Positions 59,237-64,000 of a stretch of DNA of 64,000 bases are shown piece by piece. The stretch is from NCBI RefSeq assembly GCF_004138295.1, contig NZ_SCFM01000013.1:124001-188000 (forward strand), written 5' to 3'. Source of the DNA: Ectobacillus funiculus (GTDB lineage Bacteria > Bacillota > Bacilli > Bacillales > Bacillaceae_G). Under the pieces are notes generated by a model. That model had not been told where the DNA came from. It ran no database searches and saw nothing but the letters and a program-made list of their open reading frames with translations. The translations under genes were made by a program, and so were the position numbers. Position 1 is the first letter of the stretch. Each line of letters starts with the position of its first letter.

Positions 59237-60385
59237 CTAGATAATACGGCCAGAGAAGATTAAAAAACCAAAGCAAACAAGGTGGAACGTAATGATAACA
59301 GCCAGAACATGTGTAAGTGTATTGTTAGGCCAAAATTTATGCTGTTTGTTTTTCCTTTCAAATATATCAAACAATATGAAAAGCAGTGCATGGTACAAAC
59401 CGTAAATAATGTAATTGATATGCAGGCCATGCCAAACTCCCATAATGAAGAAGTTTAAGAAAAAACCAATGTTGGAAATCGCATAACGGTTTTTTAAAAT
59501 CTTCTTTTTTGTCATCAAAAATACAAAACGCATGTAAACATAATCGCGGAACCAAAAGGATAGACTCATATGCCAACGATTCCAAAAGTCCTTAATATTC
59601 CGGCTTAGAAACGGCTTGTTAAAGTTCTCAGGCGTTTTAACCCCCATCATATAGCTTACACCGATCGCAAATGAACTGTAGCCTGCGAAGTCAAAAAATA
59701 AATATAGACTGTACGCGTACATATAAAGCAGGATAGAAGCGAACGTATCCTGCTTCACAAAGGTCCATTGCAAAATGTACGTATGAATGAGAAAGCCAAT
59801 AATGAACTTATATAAAAAACCTTGAAAAATACGATTGATTCCTATAAAAAGCATGTTTTTGTATTGCTCAGCCGTCGGCGGCTGTTCTATATCCTTTTGG
59901 AATCTCCGGTATCGGTCAATGGGCCCGGACGTAATCGTTGGAAAAAATAACAGAAATCTCAAAAAGTTAAACACTGTAATTTCTTTAATCTGTCCATCTC
60001 GAATTTCCATTGTCATTTGCACTGCTTTAAATGTTAAATACGAAATACCGAGAAACCCTACTGTACTCATCGGCTGTACAAATGGAATTACCTTCACAAG
60101 AATGAGCGGCAAAATGGACAAGAATACTGCCGCATAAAATGTACTAGCCTTGTTATCACGCTTTCTGAGAGCTAGATAACCTTTTACAAGAACTGCTTGC
60201 CAAATTGTAAATAAGATTAAGGTGCCTGCCTGCACCGGTTTGTTCCCGAACACAATTGCCAAAATTACGATAGTTGCGAACGCATTATACGTATGCAGCG
60301 CTTTGCCTTTTAGCCCCGCGATAATCGTCGGCGTAAGCAAAACTGCCACGATAATGAAAAAGTAAAACGTTGCGTAAGGCGTCAT
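59237..60385 (-). CDS. dltB: MBOAT-family protein DltB
   Basis: A 382-residue polytopic O-acyltransferase that moves D-alanine across the membrane. Key motifs are [22 protein letters not shown] and the catalytic His in [18 protein letters not shown], with about 11 membrane segments. Its ATG overlaps the dltA stop by 4 nt. Confidence 0.96.
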   Translation of the reverse strand: MTPYATFYFFIIVAVLLTPTIIAGLKGKALHTYNAFATIVILAIVFGNKPVQAGTLILFTIWQAVLVKGYLALRKRDNKASTFYAAVFLSILPLILVKVIPFVQPMSTVGFLGISYLTFKAVQMTMEIRDGQIKEITVFNFLRFLLFFPTITSGPIDRYRRFQKDIEQPPTAEQYKNMLFIGINRIFQGFLYKFIIGFLIHTYILQWTFVKQDTFASILLYMYAYSLYLFFDFAGYSSFAIGVSYMMGVKTPENFNKPFLSRNIKDFWNRWHMSLSFWFRDYVYMRFVFLMTKKKILKNRYAISNIGFFLNFFIMGVWHGLHINYIIYGLYHALLFILFDIFERKNKQHKFWPNNTLTHVLAVIITFHLVCFGFLIFSGRII

Positions 60386-61896
60386 TCTGTAACCTCACTC
60401 AGTAATTTTTTTCGATCAGCCTTTCCGTTAGCTGTCATCGGAATTGAATCCTGATACATAAACTTTCTTGGGATCATATAGTTTGGCAATATAGTACTCA
60501 GCTCTTTCCGAATAGCTGATGTTAAGTGAAACTCTTTTTCAAACGAATGCTCAGCTGGAATAATGACCGCGAGCAGATAGTCATATTTTTCATCCTTTTT
60601 GATTGGCAAAATAACAGCGTTTTGCACATATTGGCTGGAACGTAGATGATGCTCAATTTCCTCAAGCTCCATCCGGTAGCCGTGCAGCTTGATTTGGAAA
60701 TCCAAACGGCCATTATAAAACAGCAGACCGTCCTGTAAGTAACCCGCATCTCCTGTTTTGTAGGCACGTTCGCCATCAACTGTCGTAAATGCTTTTGCCG
60801 TTAACTCTGGACTTCCTAAATAGCCTGTGCTTACGCTTGGACCGACGATTACGATTTCGCCTTTCTCACCGTCTGCAGCAAGTGTACCATCTTCCTTCTG
60901 AATAAGAACGCGGCAATCTGACTTACAATAGCCGACTGGAAGGGATTTATATTGCTCTAGCACATTCTGATCAATCTGAATACCCGTAATTGCAACGGTT
61001 GCCTCAGTTGGCCCATATGTGTTCATAATGGCTGCTTTTGGGAAGCGCTCAAGCAAGTGACGCGCCGCATTATTTGATAACACTTCACCGCAGAATAAGA
61101 ATGTTCGTACATTCGGAAGCATGCTCTCTGAGAAGGACGGTTCCATTAAACACATTTCTGCAAATGACGGTGTTGAAGTCCATACGTCAATATTAGATTT
61201 TGCTAAAGAGGCGAATAAATCTTTTGGTTTTGCAATCATATCTTTATCAACGGCCCACAAAGTTCCACCTGTGACAAGTGAGGGATATAAGTCCATCACG
61301 GATAAGTCGAAGGAGAATGGCGCTTGATTTAGAAATACTTGTCCTGTTTGCAGGTTAAAATCCTCTAGCATCCAAGACACGAAGCTTTCGAGACAGCTTG
61401 ACGTGATTTGTACGCCTTTTGGATTTCCCGTACTTCCAGATGTGTAAATAATGTAAAAATTGTCTGATTCTTTTACTGCGTTTGCTGGAGCAGGTGCTTC
61501 GTCTTTATATGTCTCAAATACATCGTCTAACCAGTTTTTTCCCACGACGCGAACCGGCAAATACTCCAATGCATCCGTTGTTGGAGAAAGAAGCAGCTTA
61601 GCGCCAGAATTTTCTGCGATGCGAAGCACGCGTTCTGCTGGAATGGATGCGTCGACTGGTATATAGGCATGTCCTGCTTTTACGCACGCCAAGAAACATG
61701 CAACCATTTCCGGCTGCATATGACCATAGACCATAATGGGTGAAGCATCTTGTTCATATTCTCTTATAATCCACGCCGCAAGTGCATCTGAATATTGTTT
61801 TAGTTGTCCGAAAGTGAGCCTCTCATCTCTCCAAACAAATGCTAGGCGATCTGGTGTTTCGATACTCCACTTCTCAATTTGTTCTAATAAATTCAT
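60382..61896 (-). CDS. dltA: D-alanine:D-alanyl carrier protein ligase DltA
   Basis: A 504-residue adenylating enzyme that activates D-alanine with ATP and loads DltC. Motifs include [15 protein letters not shown] (P-loop-like A3), [14 protein letters not shown] (A5), YKTGDAG (A7), [20 protein letters not shown] (A8) and the Lys in NGKADRKKL (A10), all intact. GGGTGGG lies 7 nt before the ATG. Starts 12 nt after dltX. Confidence 0.97.
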   Translation of the reverse strand: MNLLEQIEKWSIETPDRLAFVWRDERLTFGQLKQYSDALAAWIIREYEQDASPIMVYGHMQPEMVACFLACVKAGHAYIPVDASIPAERVLRIAENSGAKLLLSPTTDALEYLPVRVVGKNWLDDVFETYKDEAPAPANAVKESDNFYIIYTSGSTGNPKGVQITSSCLESFVSWMLEDFNLQTGQVFLNQAPFSFDLSVMDLYPSLVTGGTLWAVDKDMIAKPKDLFASLAKSNIDVWTSTPSFAEMCLMEPSFSESMLPNVRTFLFCGEVLSNNAARHLLERFPKAAIMNTYGPTEATVAITGIQIDQNVLEQYKSLPVGYCKSDCRVLIQKEDGTLAADGEKGEIVIVGPSVSTGYLGSPELTAKAFTTVDGERAYKTGDAGYLQDGLLFYNGRLDFQIKLHGYRMELEEIEHHLRSSQYVQNAVILPIKKDEKYDYLLAVIIPAEHSFEKEFHLTSAIRKELSTILPNYMIPRKFMYQDSIPMTANGKADRKKLLSEVTE

Positions 61897-61908
61897 TTTT
61901 TTCCCACC

Positions 61909-62055
61909 CTAAAATTCATTGTAAATGAACGTACTCGTATTCGTATCTGTAAATCCATACAGCCATAAAAGGGCAATGAGGATCGCGAGGTAGTATATTG
62001 TTTTAAGAACCCATTGCGTCATTGGCCGGGACCACAATTCCTTTATAATATTCAT
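61909..62055 (-). CDS. dltX: DltX micropeptide
   Basis: A 48-residue single-span membrane protein at the head of the dlt operon. After the basic N-terminus (MNIIKELWSRPMTQWVLKTI), a membrane helix (YYLAILIALLWLYGF) and an extracellular C-terminal motif TNTSTFIYNEF follow. This FIYNEF-type tail is the conserved feature of DltX, which in lactobacilli carries the D-alanyl group on its C-terminal Tyr. GGGAGA lies 6 nt before the ATG. The usual family length is about 48 aa. Confidence 0.93.
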   Translation of the reverse strand: MNIIKELWSRPMTQWVLKTIYYLAILIALLWLYGFTDTNTSTFIYNEF

Positions 62056-62380
62056 GGTTGTCTCCCTTTACTTATTATCGGTCTCTATACACTTGTTAAT
62101 TTTAAAATAAAAATTCCACCCAAATGGGTGAAAAAGGTTGTAAACGCAACACTCTTTGTTTGTATAGTAGCATTAAAACAAGGAAAAGGAAATCCATTCT
62201 TTTCATAAACAAGTTATGCATGCCAAGAGTAAGTATACAATTGAATGAAACAATCTATCTATCCCTAAACATATGCATCATGCAGGAAAAGAAAGGGTGA
62301 GATTAGAAATGGAATAGAGGAACAGGTATATTTTTATAAATCCAGCATAAAAAAGCGTAACAGCCTTTTTTTGCTGATGA
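62056..62380. promoter_or_regulatory. Upstream region of the dlt operon
   Basis: CACCC-AAAT-GGGTG (62117-62130) is a short palindrome about 62 bp before dltX. I cannot assign promoter hexamers with confidence; sigma X or sigma A control would be usual for dlt. No gene is seen. Confidence 0.4.
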
Positions 62381-62508
62381 TTAAAGAAAACTCGCAGATT
62401 GGCGAGCCCTGTCCCCTGAGCGGAGACAGAGGCATAGTTGCCCTTATACTGTCTTCGACTACGTCGAATTCGCGCCTAGCTGGAGATTTATACTTTCTTA
62501 AAGTGCAA
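62381..62508 (-). repeat. Dispersed intergenic repeat, minus copy
   Basis: Diverged copy lacking a few bases of the centre; the hairpin reads CTCGCAGATTGGCGAG (one mismatch). Between the divergent dlt and amidohydrolase genes. Confidence 0.85.
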
Positions 62509-62561
62509 GCTTATGTTCAGTAATTATACATTCTTAGCAAGTCAAGGAAAGGAGTAAAGAT

Positions 62562-63746
62562 ATGATACAGCCGTGGATACCCGAAATTTCGAAGGAGAGG
62601 CTCGTTACGTGGCGTCGTTATTTACACCAACATCCAGAGCTGTCATTTCAGGAGGAACGTACAGCACAGTTTATATATGATACACTTTGTTCATTTCAAA
62701 CACTAACGGTTACAAGACCAACTGGTAACAGTGTAATGGCCAGAGCCATTGGACCAAAGCCTGGTGTTACAATCGGCATTCGGGCCGATATGGATGCGCT
62801 GCCCATTCAGGAGGAAACCGGTGCGGATTACGCATCATGTGTCCCGGGAGTGATGCACGCATGCGGACACGACGGACATACAGCCATTTTGCTGGAAGCG
62901 GCATATATCGTATCACAGCATGTCACGGAACTGTGCGGAGAAATCCGTTTCTTCTTTCAACATGCGGAGGAGCAATATCCAGGCGGAGCAGAAGAGATGG
63001 TGCAGGCAGGTGTGATGGATGGAGTGGACTACGTAATTGGATTGCATCTCATGTCCGGACTGGAAACGGGGAACATCGGCATCGCCTACGGTCCGATGGC
63101 GGCAGCTCCAGACGTTTTTACCATCGAAATCCAAGGGAAGGGCGGACATGCTGCACGTCCCGAAGAAACGATTGATCCCCTTGCGATTGGCGCACAAATT
63201 ACTACAAACTTGCAGCACGTTGTATCACGAGGTACCGGGGCCTTTGAGCAACGCGTACTGTCTGTGACGCAATTTCATGCAGGAACAGCCGATAATATTA
63301 TTCCAGATACAGCTTCCTTGATGGGAACAGTGCGCTGCTTCCGTGAGGAGCTGCGCCGAGAAGCAGAGCGGAAAATTGAACAAATTGTAAAAGGTCTTAC
63401 GGCAGCGCATGGAGCTACTTATTCCTACAGTTATCGATACGGCTACCGACCAGTTGTAAATGAAGAATATGTAACAAAAGTTACCGAGCAAAGCGCGATC
63501 GAGCTGTTCGGAAAAGAAGCGGTTGTTACAGTTTCTCCTTCTATGGGCGGAGAAGACTTTTCTGCCTTTTTACAAAAGGCGCCAGGGTGCTTTTTTAAGG
63601 TAGGTTCAGGAAATAAACAGAAGGGAACAGCGTATCCGCATCATCATCCGAAATTTGATATAGATGAAGACGCCCTAAGCATAGGGGTGAAGATGTTTCT
63701 TCAGACAGCTATGCAGCTGCAAAAAGGAGGAAGTCCGACTGCTTAA
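62562..63746 (+). CDS. M20-family amidohydrolase
   Basis: A 394-residue metal-dependent aminoacylase/hippurate-hydrolase type enzyme. Metal ligands lie in GIRADMDALPIQEETG, VMHACGHDGHTAILL and FFFQHAEEQYPGGAEEM (catalytic Glu pair). The dimerisation-domain His is in GKGGHAARPEETIDP and the last ligand in AYPHHHPKFDIDEDAL. It cleaves N-acyl groups from amino acids or related amides; the substrate is unknown (YxeP/YhaA-like). AAAGGAG precedes the ATG. Single gene with its own terminator. Confidence 0.93.
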   Translation: MIQPWIPEISKERLVTWRRYLHQHPELSFQEERTAQFIYDTLCSFQTLTVTRPTGNSVMARAIGPKPGVTIGIRADMDALPIQEETGADYASCVPGVMHACGHDGHTAILLEAAYIVSQHVTELCGEIRFFFQHAEEQYPGGAEEMVQAGVMDGVDYVIGLHLMSGLETGNIGIAYGPMAAAPDVFTIEIQGKGGHAARPEETIDPLAIGAQITTNLQHVVSRGTGAFEQRVLSVTQFHAGTADNIIPDTASLMGTVRCFREELRREAERKIEQIVKGLTAAHGATYSYSYRYGYRPVVNEEYVTKVTEQSAIELFGKEAVVTVSPSMGGEDFSAFLQKAPGCFFKVGSGNKQKGTAYPHHHPKFDIDEDALSIGVKMFLQTAMQLQKGGSPTA

Positions 63747-63763
63747 AGTCGGGCTTTTTTTGC
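63730..63763 (+). terminator. Terminator of the amidohydrolase gene
   Basis: AGTCCGACTG-type stem (AGTCCGAC / GTCGGGCT) overlapping the stop codon, followed by TTTTTTT. Confidence 0.88.
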
Positions 63764-63870
63764 ACTTTAAGAAAGGATAAATTTCCAGCTAGAAATGATT
63801 CGACGTAATCGAAAATTTTAGGAATACAGTGTAAGGACAACGATGTCTCTGTCTTACAAGTTTTCTTTAA
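63761..63870 (+). repeat. Dispersed repeat with right-end deletion
   Basis: The left half is well conserved (GGATAAATTTCCAGCTAG, TTCGACGTAATCGAAAATTT). The hairpin arms are deleted, leaving CTGTCTTACAAGTTTTCTTT. Confidence 0.8.
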
Positions 63871-63895
63871 CGTATACCAATCTGTATGTTGTAGA

Positions 63896-63922
63896 GAGGG
63901 GGAGTTTCAATATTACCTCCCC
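63896..63922 (-). terminator. Hairpin beyond the right-edge gene
   Basis: GGGGAG / CTCCCC arms with a 12-nt loop, 14 bp after a minus-strand stop; T tract weak. Confidence 0.4.
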
Positions 63923-63935
63923 AAGTTTGGCCATA

Positions 63936-64000
63936 TTAGACCAGAAAGATTAATAGGTTAAGCATTGCGCCAGCAACCAACCGACGGATAAAGATAAAAG
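63936..64000 (-). CDS. C-terminal end of a possible membrane protein (partial)
   Basis: Minus-strand frame open to the window edge reading FIFIRRLVAGAMLNLLIFLV then TAA. The hydrophobic end and the hairpin behind it suggest the 3' end of a gene that begins outside the window. Too short to name; the other minus-strand frames also stop nearby. Confidence 0.3.
   Translation of the reverse strand, partial: FIFIRRLVAGAMLNLLIFLV

Noticed and set aside
1-64000. CRISPR array, prophage, insertion sequence, tRNA or rRNA
   Set aside because: The repeats have no uniform spacers or cas genes. No transposase, integrase or phage structural gene and no cloverleaf or rRNA sequence was seen.

Overview
The window is chromosomal DNA from a spore-forming, low-GC Gram-positive bacterium of the genus Bacillus in the broad sense, close to the B. 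cereus / B. megaterium side of the family. The evidence is two small acid-soluble spore proteins, a Spo0E-type phosphatase, a type IV (PhaR/PhaC) polyhydroxyalkanoate cluster arranged as phaJ-phaP-phaQ / phaR-phaB-phaC, a dltXABCD operon, a preQ1-I riboswitch ahead of queCDEF, and group I introns in nrdE and nrdF. Start codons are mixed ATG/GTG/TTG behind strong Shine-Dalgarno sequences. I see no rRNA, tRNA, CRISPR array, insertion sequence or prophage. I have not identified the species.

Layout, left to right. 1-8.8 kb: the 3' part of an MMPL transporter, a YitT-type membrane protein, the fermentative AdhE behind two Rex-like sites, YmaF, an RluA-type pseudouridine synthase and a DUF1648 membrane protein. 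8.9-14.6 kb: two adjacent secreted CAP/SCP-domain proteins, then a beta-propeller lipoprotein in a tight operon with a two-component system. 14.7-21.8 kb: a FadR-type regulator with an apparent CTG start, the lutABC lactate operon, a YdaP-type pyruvate oxidase, the ComC prepilin peptidase and an alpha/beta SASP. 21.9-26.2 kb: the divergent PHA locus. 26.2-32.6 kb: small proteins, a B12-binding radical SAM protein, a degenerate MtnB-like protein, a divergent polysaccharide deacetylase and a Spo0E-like phosphatase. 33-35.8 kb: the preQ1 riboswitch and queCDEF plus ykvS. 36-40 kb: small proteins, a tandem repeat array, a degenerate histidine-phosphatase-fold protein and an SPFH protein. 40-45 kb: an unidentified structured RNA with a 13-codon reading frame, then the nrdIEF operon with tandem NrdR-like boxes and two group I introns. 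45-56 kb: an MFS transporter, alkaline phosphatase, a methyltransferase, the nirB-nirD-cobA nitrite reduction operon and rocB. 56-64 kb: an LD-carboxypeptidase, dltXABCD, an M20 amidohydrolase and the edge of one further gene.

Metabolic logic (inferred): AdhE, lactate oxidation (LutABC), YdaP, NirBD and PHA storage all handle surplus carbon or reductant, and Rex/Fnr-like sites precede adhE and nirB. The most striking non-coding signal is a roughly 134-bp dispersed repeat, about 25 whole or partial copies in 64 kb, all intergenic and in both orientations. One end of the full repeat is a rho-independent-terminator-like hairpin, and the same hairpin also stands alone after lutC, phaC and cobA.
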